The position numbers and the translations under genes were made by a program. A stretch of DNA of 64,000 bases from Streptomyces sp. A012304. GTDB lineage: Bacteria > Actinomycetota > Actinomycetes > Streptomycetales > Streptomycetaceae. Below, piece by piece: positions 9,091-16,273 of this stretch. The stretch is taken from NCBI RefSeq assembly GCF_026008495.1, contig NZ_BQUN01000096.1, forward strand, positions 147,465 through 211,464. The letters run 5' to 3'. Numbering within the stretch: position 1 is the first letter of the stretch; each line of letters starts with the position of its first letter. The notes under the pieces were generated by a model. That model was not told the DNA's origin, did no database searches, and saw only the letters and a program-made list of their open reading frames with translations.

Positions 9091-9306
9091 ATGTCCGTCC
9101 CGCCTCAGTCCGCGTCTGAGCTGGCCTGGTTCAAATCCTCGTACAGCGGCGGCAACGCCACGGAGTGCGTGGAGGCCGCCTTCGTACCCGCGGGCGTGCT
9201 CGTGCGGGACTCGAAGATGGCGGGCGGGCCGCGGGTGGCGGTGTCGGCTGAGGCATGGTGCAGGTTCCTGGACGGCTCGGCGCGAATGAAGCGCACGCCG
9301 TCGTAA
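9091..9306 (+). CDS. DUF397 protein (BldB/Scr2-like small partner)
   Basis: Seventy-one residues with the DUF397 pattern: WFKSSYSGGNATECVEAAF, then VLVRDSK and a C-terminal FLDGSA. In Streptomyces these small proteins accompany XRE regulators, and BldB is a family member required for differentiation. The ATG touches the TGA of the upstream XRE gene, and an AAGGAG lies inside the end of that gene. Together with the divergent HATPase gene it forms the familiar three-gene module. Confidence 0.88.
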   Translation: MSVPPQSASELAWFKSSYSGGNATECVEAAFVPAGVLVRDSKMAGGPRVAVSAEAWCRFLDGSARMKRTPS

Positions 9307-9478
9307 ACGTTCAGCGGCCTCCAGGGCTGAGCGGACCCGGTGGGGGTCTCGCCTCCCTGGATGCCTGCTGCACGCGTGCGAATCCGCCGCCGTCGATGCG
9401 CAACCGGGTCAGCATGAACGTTCTGACGACCGCCAACGCCGTGGCTGAGCTTCTCGTAGACAGGAGAGCATCGGAGTC

Positions 9479-9799
9479 ATGGGCAAGCACTCCCGACCCG
9501 GACCGCCGAACCAGCCGTCCCGCGTGGCGCCGCGCATCGACGCGGACGATCCTCTGGCCGCGTACGAGAAGCGGCGCCGGCCGCCGCTGGACGTCCACCG
9601 TCGGCATCGCCCCCTTCATGGTGGCGCCGGGCACCTCCGCCCGGACGAGCCGCGGGCCTTGGAGGAGTGGAACGGGTTTGCCTACGAGCCCGCGGGCACC
9701 GCCGCGAACTTCGCGGAGGCCCAGCGGTGGGTGAACCAACAGACGACCGACACCGCCGGCGGCCCGGTCGAGGACCACCGGAACAGCGATGAGCGGTAG
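9479..9799 (+). CDS. Small hypothetical protein, DUF6087-like
   Basis: A 106-residue basic protein. The stretch DEPRALEEWNGFAYEPAG resembles the DUF6087 family of small Streptomyces proteins as I remember it, but the match is from recall. Codon third positions are strongly G/C. GGAG sits just before the ATG. The 172 bp between the DUF397 stop and this start contain no convincing gene. No function can be assigned. Confidence 0.5.
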   Translation: MGKHSRPGPPNQPSRVAPRIDADDPLAAYEKRRRPPLDVHRRHRPLHGGAGHLRPDEPRALEEWNGFAYEPAGTAANFAEAQRWVNQQTTDTAGGPVEDHRNSDER

Positions 9800-9823
9800 C
9801 CACTGTTGGCATGGCGCCTGGGA

Positions 9824-10678
9824 CTACTCGCCCTGCCGGAGGAAGGGCGCAATCGACTGGTAGAGGGCCTGGGGCTGGTCCAGGTGGACGTCGTGGGACG
9901 CGTCGGGGACCGTGGCGAGGGTGGTGTCGGCCGGGCGGCGGGTCCGCATCTCCGTGGCCTCCTCGGCCGGCATCGTGCCCTTCTCGCCCCGGACCACCAG
10001 GGTGGGGCACCGCACCTGGGACCACTGCTCCCAGTAGTCCTCCGTGGCCAGTTCCCGTACCGCCGCGACCATCGTCTCCTTGTCGACGCGGGGGTGGCCG
10101 CCGTCCTCGCGCCAGTCGAGGCCGTCGGCCCAGGCGGGGTGGCCGAGGAAGGCCGTCGCCTCGGCGTGGGTGGGGAAGGGGGTGGGCCAGCTGTCCAGCC
10201 AGTTCGCGATCTGCCCGGGAGTCCCGGGGTTGCGGCAGGCCGGGCCCGCCTCCACCAGGATCAGGGACGTGACCAGCGCGGGGTGGGCCGCCGCCGTCAG
10301 GAGGGCCGTCAGGCCGCCCAGGGACTGGCCCACCAGGATCGCGGGGGCCAGGGACAGGTGCTCCAGCACGGTCACCGCGTCCCGTACCGCCGCCGCTCTC
10401 GTCATGTCGGCGGGGGTGCGGGTGCTCGCGCCGTGGCCACGGGCGTCGTAACGGACCACGCGGTGGCCGTCGGCCAGGAGGCGGGCGGTCAGGTCGTCCC
10501 ATTCGGCCAGGTGGCCGGCGAGGCCGTGGAGGAGGAGGACGGGGAGTGCCGTCGGGTGGGCCCGCGCCGGGATGTCGTCGCGGTAGGCGAGACGGATGCC
10601 GTCGGGGGTGGTGACGTACTCGGTCAGCTCGGTGTCCTCTCCGCGTCCTGGCCGGCGCGATCGGCGCCGCCGGCGCAT
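9824..10678 (-). CDS. Alpha/beta-fold hydrolase
   Basis: Protein of 284 residues with a standard hydrolase fold: LLLHGLAGHLAEWD (oxyanion HG), YDARGHG, the nucleophile elbow GQSLGG, and a C-terminal VPDASHDVHLDQP that supplies His. No transmembrane or export signal is evident. Substrate unknown; esterase, haloperoxidase-like and lactonase activities are all compatible. The ATG at 10678 lacks a clear ribosome site, so the start is uncertain by a few codons. Confidence 0.85.
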   Translation of the reverse strand: MRRRRRSRRPGRGEDTELTEYVTTPDGIRLAYRDDIPARAHPTALPVLLLHGLAGHLAEWDDLTARLLADGHRVVRYDARGHGASTRTPADMTRAAAVRDAVTVLEHLSLAPAILVGQSLGGLTALLTAAAHPALVTSLILVEAGPACRNPGTPGQIANWLDSWPTPFPTHAEATAFLGHPAWADGLDWREDGGHPRVDKETMVAAVRELATEDYWEQWSQVRCPTLVVRGEKGTMPAEEATEMRTRRPADTTLATVPDASHDVHLDQPQALYQSIAPFLRQGE

Positions 10679-10710
10679 TGTCGTACGCCGACGGCGGCCC
10701 TGTCATCCGG

Positions 10711-11184
10711 TCAGCTGCGGGAGGCCAGTTCGGCCCGGCCGAACAACAGGGCGTAGCCGGGGGGAAGTTGGGCCAGGACTCGGTCGATCAGGGCCTCGCC
10801 CACCAGCGTCGGCAGGACGCTCAGGACCGAGCCGGCGTCCCAGCGGGCCGTGGCCGGCGTGGCTCCCTCCGTACGCGCCGCGACCGTGTCCACGAACTCC
10901 CGTGCCGTGCGGGGGCGGGTGGCCGGGATCTGCGACGCGATCACTCGGCCCGCCTCCGCGGGGAGCGCCTGGGCGAGGGCGACGCGTTCGTCGCCGGTGA
11001 CGTGGCCGCCGAGGGCGGACAGGACGACGCGGGTGACGCGTTCGGCCTGAGCGGTGGTGGGGTACCGGCCTGCGTCCTTCACCGACTCGATCAGCTCGGC
11101 CCAGCCGTCCGCGTGCGCGGCGGGTCTCCTCTGCGGGCCGGGGATCACGGTCCTCGCCGTCTGCGGGACGGACGTCACGGTCAT
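10711..11184 (-). CDS. DUF2267 domain protein
   Basis: A 157-residue protein whose body (AERVTRVVLSALGGHVTGDE, ALPAEAGRVI, LPTLVGEALIDRVLAQLPPGY) matches the helical DUF2267 family. Function is unknown; relatives often occur near stress genes, and an Hsp20 gene follows here. AAGGAGGAG lies 9 nt before the ATG. The stop is 32 nt from the start of the hydrolase gene on the same strand, so they may be transcribed together. Confidence 0.8.
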   Translation of the reverse strand: MTVTSVPQTARTVIPGPQRRPAAHADGWAELIESVKDAGRYPTTAQAERVTRVVLSALGGHVTGDERVALAQALPAEAGRVIASQIPATRPRTAREFVDTVAARTEGATPATARWDAGSVLSVLPTLVGEALIDRVLAQLPPGYALLFGRAELASRS

Positions 11185-11435
11185 CGTCAGGGCTCCTCCT
11201 TCAGGTCGGCCGGGAAGTTCTTCAAGTCAGCCTGGAAGTGGTGACGGACAGGGGCGGCGGCGCCGTCCCGCGGTCCGGAGACCGGTCGTGTCGTCAGGGA
11301 CACCGGGCCGCGGGACGCGCCGCGTGGTCGGGCATGGCCGGCGTGGCCGGCCCAGCGGCGTGGCGGTCGTGGCGGGCGTAGTCGGCAGGGCCGACATGGT
11401 CGGTGTGGCGGGCTGCCGCCGGTCGGCCGCTCGGT

Positions 11436-11460
11436 CGATCAGCCTTCCCTCGGCTGATCG
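11436..11460 (-). terminator. Hairpin after hsp20
   Basis: CGATCAGCC (11436-11444) and GGCTGATCG (11452-11460) are perfect 9-bp arms around a 7-nt loop, just downstream of the hsp20 stop. There is no T-run, as is common in Streptomyces. The rest of 11185-11476 shows no gene. Confidence 0.5.
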
Positions 11461-11476
11461 GCTGATCGGCTGCCGC

Positions 11477-11905
11477 TCACCCGCTCAGCTGCCTGCGTCC
11501 GCCTTCGCCGCCCGAGATCTGGATGCGGCGCGGCTTGGCCTGTTCGGCCACGGGGATGCGCAGGGTCAGGACGCCGGACTCGTACGAGGCGTCGATGCGG
11601 TCCGTGTCGAGGGTGTCGCCGAGGAAGAGCTGGCGGGTGAAGGTGCCCGTCGGGCGCTCGGCGACCAGGACCTCCGCGCCCTCGGGGGCGGGGGAACGGC
11701 GCTCGGCGCGGACGCTGAGGACGTTGCGTTCGACGTCCAGCTCGATCGTCTCGGGGTCGATGCCTGGCAGGTCGAAGTGGACGAGGAAGTCGTCCCCGGA
11801 CCGGTAGGCGTCCATCGGCATCGCGGCGGGGCGTTCTGTCGTGCCGAAGACCTGCTGCGCGAGTCGGTCGAAGTCGCGGAAGGGGTCCGTACGCATGAGC
11901 ATCAC
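11477..11905 (-). CDS. Small heat shock protein, Hsp20/alpha-crystallin family
   Basis: A 142-residue ATP-independent chaperone. The alpha-crystallin domain runs from about residue 30 to 135: DDFLVHFDLPGIDPETIELDVE, RNVLSVRAERR, the FTRQLFLGD strand and the closing GVLTLRIPVAE. It should hold unfolded proteins during heat stress. GAGGAG precedes a GTG at 11905; an ATG at 11902 is an equal option. Upstream is a near-consensus promoter (TTGTCA, 17 bp, TATATA), unusually strong for this genome and consistent with high expression under repressor control. I did not find an RheA- or HspR-type operator. Confidence 0.9.
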   Translation of the reverse strand: MMLMRTDPFRDFDRLAQQVFGTTERPAAMPMDAYRSGDDFLVHFDLPGIDPETIELDVERNVLSVRAERRSPAPEGAEVLVAERPTGTFTRQLFLGDTLDTDRIDASYESGVLTLRIPVAEQAKPRRIQISGGEGGRRQLSG

Positions 11906-11954
11906 AGGTCCACTCCTCTCATCGGGTTCTGCTGTGCGATGCCCTACGACTTCT

Positions 11955-11983
11955 TATATAGCTCGCCCGAGGAAAGTTGACAA
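11955..11983 (-). promoter_or_regulatory. Near-consensus promoter of hsp20
   Basis: Read on the minus strand: TTGTCA (11978-11983), 17-bp spacer, TATATA (11955-11960). The -10 is AT-only in a genome where that is rare. It lies 50 nt before the hsp20 start. Confidence 0.65.
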
Positions 11984-12052
11984 GCCTCGACTCATGTTCG
12001 GCATGATGCCTGGTCCGGGGGCTAGCCTCGGGGTGACTTCGAGGAGGCAGGT

Positions 12053-12355
12053 ATGGCGAAGGTTCCCAGTTCGGTGATCGCCGCGGGCGGGCTCGTCGGC
12101 GGGTACGGGGTGGCCCGGTGGACGAAGAAGCGGCCGCTCGGCGGGGCCGTACTGGCCGTCGCGGGGGCCGCGGCCGCGCAGCGGTGGCGGGAGCGGGCGG
12201 GCGGGAAGGCCGCGGGGGCGCTGGGCGCCGCGTACGTCGCCGCCTTCGCCGGGTCGCATCCGCTGGCCAAGAAGGTGGGCGCCTGGCCGGCCGTCTTCGG
12301 GGTGGCGGGGGCCGTCGCGCTGGCCTCCTGGGCGGTCGCCGACCGGCAGCGCTGA
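12053..12355 (+). CDS. Small hypothetical membrane protein
   Basis: One hundred residues, Ala/Gly-rich, with two to three short hydrophobic segments (about 8-20, 30-42 and 80-96) separated by basic stretches (RWTKKRP, QRWRERAGGK). AGGAGG is 6 nt before the ATG. It lies divergently from hsp20. I do not recognise a named family. Confidence 0.65.
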   Translation: MAKVPSSVIAAGGLVGGYGVARWTKKRPLGGAVLAVAGAAAAQRWRERAGGKAAGALGAAYVAAFAGSHPLAKKVGAWPAVFGVAGAVALASWAVADRQR

Positions 12356-12428
12356 GCCGACGGTCACCGACCGGCCCGCGCCCTGCCGACGGGGTCGACG
12401 ATGGCAACGAGGTCGACAGGGGCGACGA

Positions 12429-13385
12429 TCAGTCGGTGTACGGGGCGTACGCCGGGGGCGCCGTGGCGGTCGGGGTGTACGGGGCGTACGGGGCGTACGC
12501 CGGGGGCGCCGCGGCGGTCGCGGTGTAAGGGGCATACGCCGGGGGCGCCGTGTACGGCGGCTGCGGCGCCTCGTCCCGCCCCAGCGCCGCCTTCATCGTC
12601 ACGCCGTACCGCGTCCGCAGTCGCCGTATCTCCCACGCCGACAGGGCCGTCACCGAGAGCGGGCCGCCCAGCAGGAAGCTGTAGAGGACCAGCGGCGGGG
12701 CGGCTACTTCCGGGTTGTCGAAGAGGCTCAGGACGAACAGGGACCACACCAGGAACGGTGAGATCAGCGCGGGCAGCAGTTCGTGGACGTCGCCGACGCG
12801 GAAGCAGGAATTGAGCGAGTGCACCGCGGCGAGCAGGGTGAAGAACGCCACCAGGAGCAGGGCGAGCGCGGCGATGAGCATGCCGACGCAGAACAGCAGG
12901 AAGGACGTCAGCCAGGCGAGGTTGCCCGCCGCGCGGATGTCCGCCCACGGGATGATCTTGGCCTGTGCCAGCTGCACGAGCAGCAGGGTGCCGCCGGCGC
13001 ACACGGCGGCGCTGAGCAGAAGGGTGCCGAGCGCGGTGCCGGGGCCGCTGAGGCGGCGGGCGTAGCCGCCGCGGAGGGGGGGGCGGGCCATGCCGATGAA
13101 GACGCTCAGGGCGATCGATCCGGCGACGAGGGTGATCCCGCAGCCGATCAGCACGTTCAGCACCTTGCCGAGCAGGATCTCCTGGCCGCTCTCGGCCAGC
13201 GGGTAGGCGAACAGCATCCACACCGACGCCACGGCCCCGGCCCAGGTACGGCCGGCCTGGAGCCGCTGGACGATCGGGTCCTCGACGCGGCCGGAACGGG
13301 ACGCGGTCGCCGCGGCGGCGGCAGCGGCGAGCGGGTTGGACGCGGAGCGCAGCACGCTCGATATCCCGGAACGGCCGGCAGTCAC
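12429..13385 (-). CDS. Multi-pass membrane protein, tandem paralogue A, with Pro/Tyr-rich tail
   Basis: About 318 residues with six or so membrane segments. From about residue 195 it carries a block shared with the next gene: SCFRVGDVHELLPALISPF, then VAAPPLVLYSFLLGGP and SVTALSAWEIRRL. Unlike the paralogue it ends in a repetitive tail built from APPAYAPYT units. GTG 13385 is chosen because GGGGGAG lies 8 nt upstream. The family is not known to me; the two genes look like a tandem duplication, including their upstream region. A role in the membrane is all that can be said. Confidence 0.75.
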   Translation of the reverse strand: MTAGRSGISSVLRSASNPLAAAAAAATASRSGRVEDPIVQRLQAGRTWAGAVASVWMLFAYPLAESGQEILLGKVLNVLIGCGITLVAGSIALSVFIGMARPPLRGGYARRLSGPGTALGTLLLSAAVCAGGTLLLVQLAQAKIIPWADIRAAGNLAWLTSFLLFCVGMLIAALALLLVAFFTLLAAVHSLNSCFRVGDVHELLPALISPFLVWSLFVLSLFDNPEVAAPPLVLYSFLLGGPLSVTALSAWEIRRLRTRYGVTMKAALGRDEAPQPPYTAPPAYAPYTATAAAPPAYAPYAPYTPTATAPPAYAPYTD

Positions 13386-13390
13386 TGTGA

Positions 13391-13440
13391 CGTCTCCCCC
13401 GAGTACGTGACGGTGGTTCACGTGTGCGTACGTGCCACGG
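13391..13440 (-). repeat. Upstream region copy 1 of duplicated 50-bp block
   Basis: Identical at 48 of 50 positions to 14281-14330, exactly 890 bp away. Each copy begins 6 nt upstream of the start codon of its membrane-protein gene. It contains the GGGGGAG ribosome site and several ACGT/CACGTG elements, so it may hold promoter and operator. Confidence 0.85.
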
Positions 13441-13474
13441 CAGCACACATTAACGGATCATCAGTGCGGCGCCG

Positions 13475-14275
13475 CTATCGGCCCAACGCCCCCCGCAGCG
13501 ACATTCCGTACCGTCGCCGCAGTCGCCATATCTCCCACACCGACAGGGCCGTCACCGACACCGGGCCGCCCAGCAGAAAGGTGTAGAGGACGATCGGCGG
13601 CGCGGCGACCTCGGGGTCGTCCAACAGGTTCAGGCCGAACAGGGACCAGACCAGGAGCGGGGAGAGCAGCGGCGGCAGCAGCTCGTGTATGTCGCCCACG
13701 CGGAAACTGGAGTTGACGCCGTAGACGATGAGCAGCAGCGTGAAGGGGATCCCCACGATGACCCCGATGAGGCAGGCGAGGCCGCCGGCGAGGAACAGCA
13801 GCACGACCAGCAGGTTGACGAAGAAGCCGTGGCCTGCGAAGTCGGCCATGGAGACGACGTCCCCCTTCATGCACGCCAGCATGAACCAGCAGGCCCCGAA
13901 GCTCAGCAGGATCGCGCCGATGGTGTACAGGGGGCCCGGCAGGCGGCGCGCGTACAGGCCCTTGAGCGGGGAGCGGGCCGCGCAGATGAAGGCCGTCACC
14001 GCGAGGAACGCGGTCGTGAACATGATGACGCAGGCGTAGAGCAGGTCCTCGATCTTGCCCATGACGAACTCCTCCCGCCCCTGGGTGACCGGGTAGGCCA
14101 TCACCAGCCACACCGTGGCGACCAGGCCGACGGCCGTGCGGGCCCACTGGAGTCCCCGTACGACGGGGTCGTCGATGCGGTCCTCGCGGGACGGCACGGC
14201 GAGGCGCGTGGCGACGGTGTGCGGGTTGGCCATGGAGCGGAAGGGCGCGGGCGGGGTCCGCCCTGTGGTGTTCAC
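13475..14275 (-). CDS. Multi-pass membrane protein, tandem paralogue B
   Basis: About 266 residues, five to six hydrophobic segments. It shares with paralogue A the middle and C-terminal block (SSFRVGDIHELLPPLLSPL, VAAPPIVLYTFLLGGP, SVTALSVWEIWRL) and an N-terminal DDPVVRGLQWARTAVG resembling EDPIVQRLQAGRTWAG. It lacks the Pro/Tyr tail. GTG 14275 is preceded by GGGGGAG in the duplicated upstream block. Unknown family; probably arose with gene A by tandem duplication. Confidence 0.75.
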   Translation of the reverse strand: MNTTGRTPPAPFRSMANPHTVATRLAVPSREDRIDDPVVRGLQWARTAVGLVATVWLVMAYPVTQGREEFVMGKIEDLLYACVIMFTTAFLAVTAFICAARSPLKGLYARRLPGPLYTIGAILLSFGACWFMLACMKGDVVSMADFAGHGFFVNLLVVLLFLAGGLACLIGVIVGIPFTLLLIVYGVNSSFRVGDIHELLPPLLSPLLVWSLFGLNLLDDPEVAAPPIVLYTFLLGGPVSVTALSVWEIWRLRRRYGMSLRGALGR

Positions 14276-14280
14276 GTGTT

Positions 14281-14330
14281 CGTCTCCCCCGAGTACGTGA
14301 CGGTGGTTCACGTGTTCGCACGTGCCACGG
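14281..14330 (-). repeat. Upstream region copy 2 of duplicated 50-bp block
   Basis: Partner of 13391-13440, differing at two positions (g/t and t/c in the fourth ten bases). Similarity decays quickly on either side. Confidence 0.85.
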
Positions 14331-14396
14331 CGGGACACCTTATCCGATCTTTATCCGACCGACGATCACGGGCCCCCGGCGAGACCTGACCGACGG

Positions 14397-14532
14397 TCAC
14401 GCTCCCGGCAGGCCCGAGCGGAACGCCCGTCGGTACCCCTGCGGGCTCGTCCCGACGACCTTGCGGAACCGCTCCCGGAAGGCCGTCGGTGGGCCGAACC
14501 CCGTCCGGCGGCAATGCGTTCGACCGAGTACG
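14397..14532 (-). pseudogene. Remnant of an AraC/GlxA-type regulator C-terminus
   Basis: The last frame reads TGFGPPTAFRERFRKVVG and then TSPQGYRRAF, the second helix-turn-helix of AraC-family regulators. Just upstream the matching SVERIAA is in another frame, so a frameshift separates them. No DNA-coding continuation is seen beyond about 14532. A degraded gene end is the best reading. The rest of 14331-14655 shows no intact gene. Confidence 0.6.
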
Positions 14533-14655
14533 CGGTTCGACCTGCTGTGGGCGACGGTCACGGTGCTGATGATCGTGCGGCCGGGGTCGACGGCGGGCGC
14601 GTAGGCGGTCGTCCGGTTTTCGTTATCGGCCGGGGTTCTCACGCGTCTCCCCGGC

Positions 14656-16185
14656 ATGCACCTGACTCGACCTCGACAGATCAGCCGCCGGAGCATGCTG
14701 AAGGCCACCGGTGCGACGGCCGCGGTGGTCGCGGGGGCGGGCGCCGGGGCGGTCGCCGCCCCCGCCCACGCGGCCGGCACCGCCTACGCCCACCCCGGTC
14801 TGCTGCACACCCGCGCGGACCTGGAGCGCATGGCCGCCAAGGTGAAGGCCGGCGCCGCGCCCTACACCGCCGGGTACGCCAAGCTCACCGCCAACCGGCA
14901 CGCCCAGAGCGGCTGGACGGCGAACCCGCAGGCGACCGTGTACCGGGGCTCGGGCTCGCCCGAGAACTACCGGACCCTCTACAACGACATCCACGCCGCC
15001 TACCAGAACGCCCTGCGCCACCACGTCGGCGGCGACAGCGCGCACGCCGACACCGCCGTGGCGATCCTCAACGCCTGGTCCGCGAAGCTCACCTCGCTGG
15101 AGGGCTCCGCCGACCGGTTCCTCGCAGCCGGGCTCTATGGCTACCAGTTCGCGAACGCCGCCGAACTCGTCCGCGACCACGAGGACTTCGACCTGGCCCG
15201 CTTCCAGAAGATGCTGACGACCGTCTTCGCCCCGCTCAGCGAGGACTTCCTGAAGCGCCACAACGGCGCGGTCGTCACCAACTACTGGCCCAACTGGGAC
15301 CTCACCGCCCTCGCCTGCGTCCTCGCCGTCGGCATCTTCTGCGACGACAGCGCGCGGGTCGGGCGGGCCGTGGAGTACTTCAAGAACGGCGCCGGCCTGG
15401 GGTCCGTCAAGAACGCCATCCCCGTCGTGCACGACGACGGACTCGGCGAGTGGCTGGAGGCCGGCCGCGACCAGGGGCACGCGCTGCTCGGCGTCGGCCT
15501 CATGGGCACCGTCTGCGAGATGGCCTGGAACCAGGGCATCGACCTCTACGGCTACGACGACAGCCGTTTCCTCAAGGGCGCCCAGTACGTCGCCAAGTGG
15601 ACCCTCGGCGGTGACGTCACCTACACGGCCAACACCCGCAAGAAGGGCGCGATCGGCGGCTGGTCGGGGACGGAGACCGCCTCCGACGCGGCCGCCGTCG
15701 ACCCGGCGATGACCCGGCCCATCTGGGCGATGATCGCCAACCACTACACCAAACGGCGGGGGCTGTCCGCGCCGTACCTCACCCGCGCCGCCGCCCGGTC
15801 CGCCCCCGAGGGCGGCGGCGGGGACTACGGGCCCAACAGCGGCGGCTTCGACCAACTCGGCTTCGGGACGCTGGCGTACACCCGGGACCGGTCGCCGGCG
15901 CGGGCGGGCGGCGCACCGTCGGCGAGCGCCTCCCCGGCGGGCTCGGCCCCGGACCCCACCGCGTCGGCCTCGGCCTCCCCCTCGGGCACGGCCTCCCCCT
16001 CGGGCACGGCCTCCGCCTCCGGGGCGGCTTCCGTCCCGCCCGCCGGCAAGAACGGCGGCCTCGCCTCCACCGGCTCCACCGACGTCGTCGCCTGGACCGC
16101 CGCCACCGGCATCACCGCCCTCGCGGGCGGCCTCCTGCTGCTGCGCCGGAGAGGGCGGACCGGAGGCGGCGCGCACAGCGAGTAG
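14656..16185 (+). CDS. Tat-exported, sortase-anchored alginate-lyase-like protein
   Basis: A 509-residue protein with four zones: a twin-Arg signal (SRRSMLKATG then an Ala-rich core ending AHA), an alpha/alpha toroid catalytic domain like the alginate lyase family (HPGLLHTRADLERMAAKVKA, TNYWPNWDL, DQGHALLGVG), a Ser/Pro/Ala low-complexity linker at about 415-465, and a C-terminal sorting signal: LASTG, a hydrophobic helix, then RRRGR. LASTG fits the LAXTG consensus of class E sortases, so the enzyme is predicted to be covalently wall-bound. Substrate (alginate or another polyuronate) is inferred. The stop codon lies in the first copy of a 30-bp tandem repeat. Confidence 0.85.
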   Translation: MHLTRPRQISRRSMLKATGATAAVVAGAGAGAVAAPAHAAGTAYAHPGLLHTRADLERMAAKVKAGAAPYTAGYAKLTANRHAQSGWTANPQATVYRGSGSPENYRTLYNDIHAAYQNALRHHVGGDSAHADTAVAILNAWSAKLTSLEGSADRFLAAGLYGYQFANAAELVRDHEDFDLARFQKMLTTVFAPLSEDFLKRHNGAVVTNYWPNWDLTALACVLAVGIFCDDSARVGRAVEYFKNGAGLGSVKNAIPVVHDDGLGEWLEAGRDQGHALLGVGLMGTVCEMAWNQGIDLYGYDDSRFLKGAQYVAKWTLGGDVTYTANTRKKGAIGGWSGTETASDAAAVDPAMTRPIWAMIANHYTKRRGLSAPYLTRAAARSAPEGGGGDYGPNSGGFDQLGFGTLAYTRDRSPARAGGAPSASASPAGSAPDPTASASASPSGTASPSGTASASGAASVPPAGKNGGLASTGSTDVVAWTAATGITALAGGLLLLRRRGRTGGGAHSE

Positions 16186-16214
16186 CGGACCGGAGGCAGC
16201 GCGCACAGCGAGTA
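16155..16214 (+). repeat. 30-bp tandem duplication across the stop codon
   Basis: Two 30-bp units (16155-16184 and 16185-16214) differ at one base, and a partial third follows. The first unit encodes the last residues of the lyase; the stop spans the junction. Its length is a multiple of three. Confidence 0.9.
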
Positions 16215-16273
16215 GCGGACCGGGGCCGGTCCCGGCCGGATCGGGCCCGGCCGGGCCCGGCCCGCCGGCCGCG

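Noticed and set aside
9255..9734. A 159-codon frame overlapping the small DUF6087-like gene
   Set aside because: Codon bias and the presence of a family-like motif favour the frame at 9479; this frame reads only as its shadow.
12441..12545. Repeats resembling a CRISPR array
   Set aside because: They encode the Pro/Tyr-rich protein tail and lack spacers of regular size.
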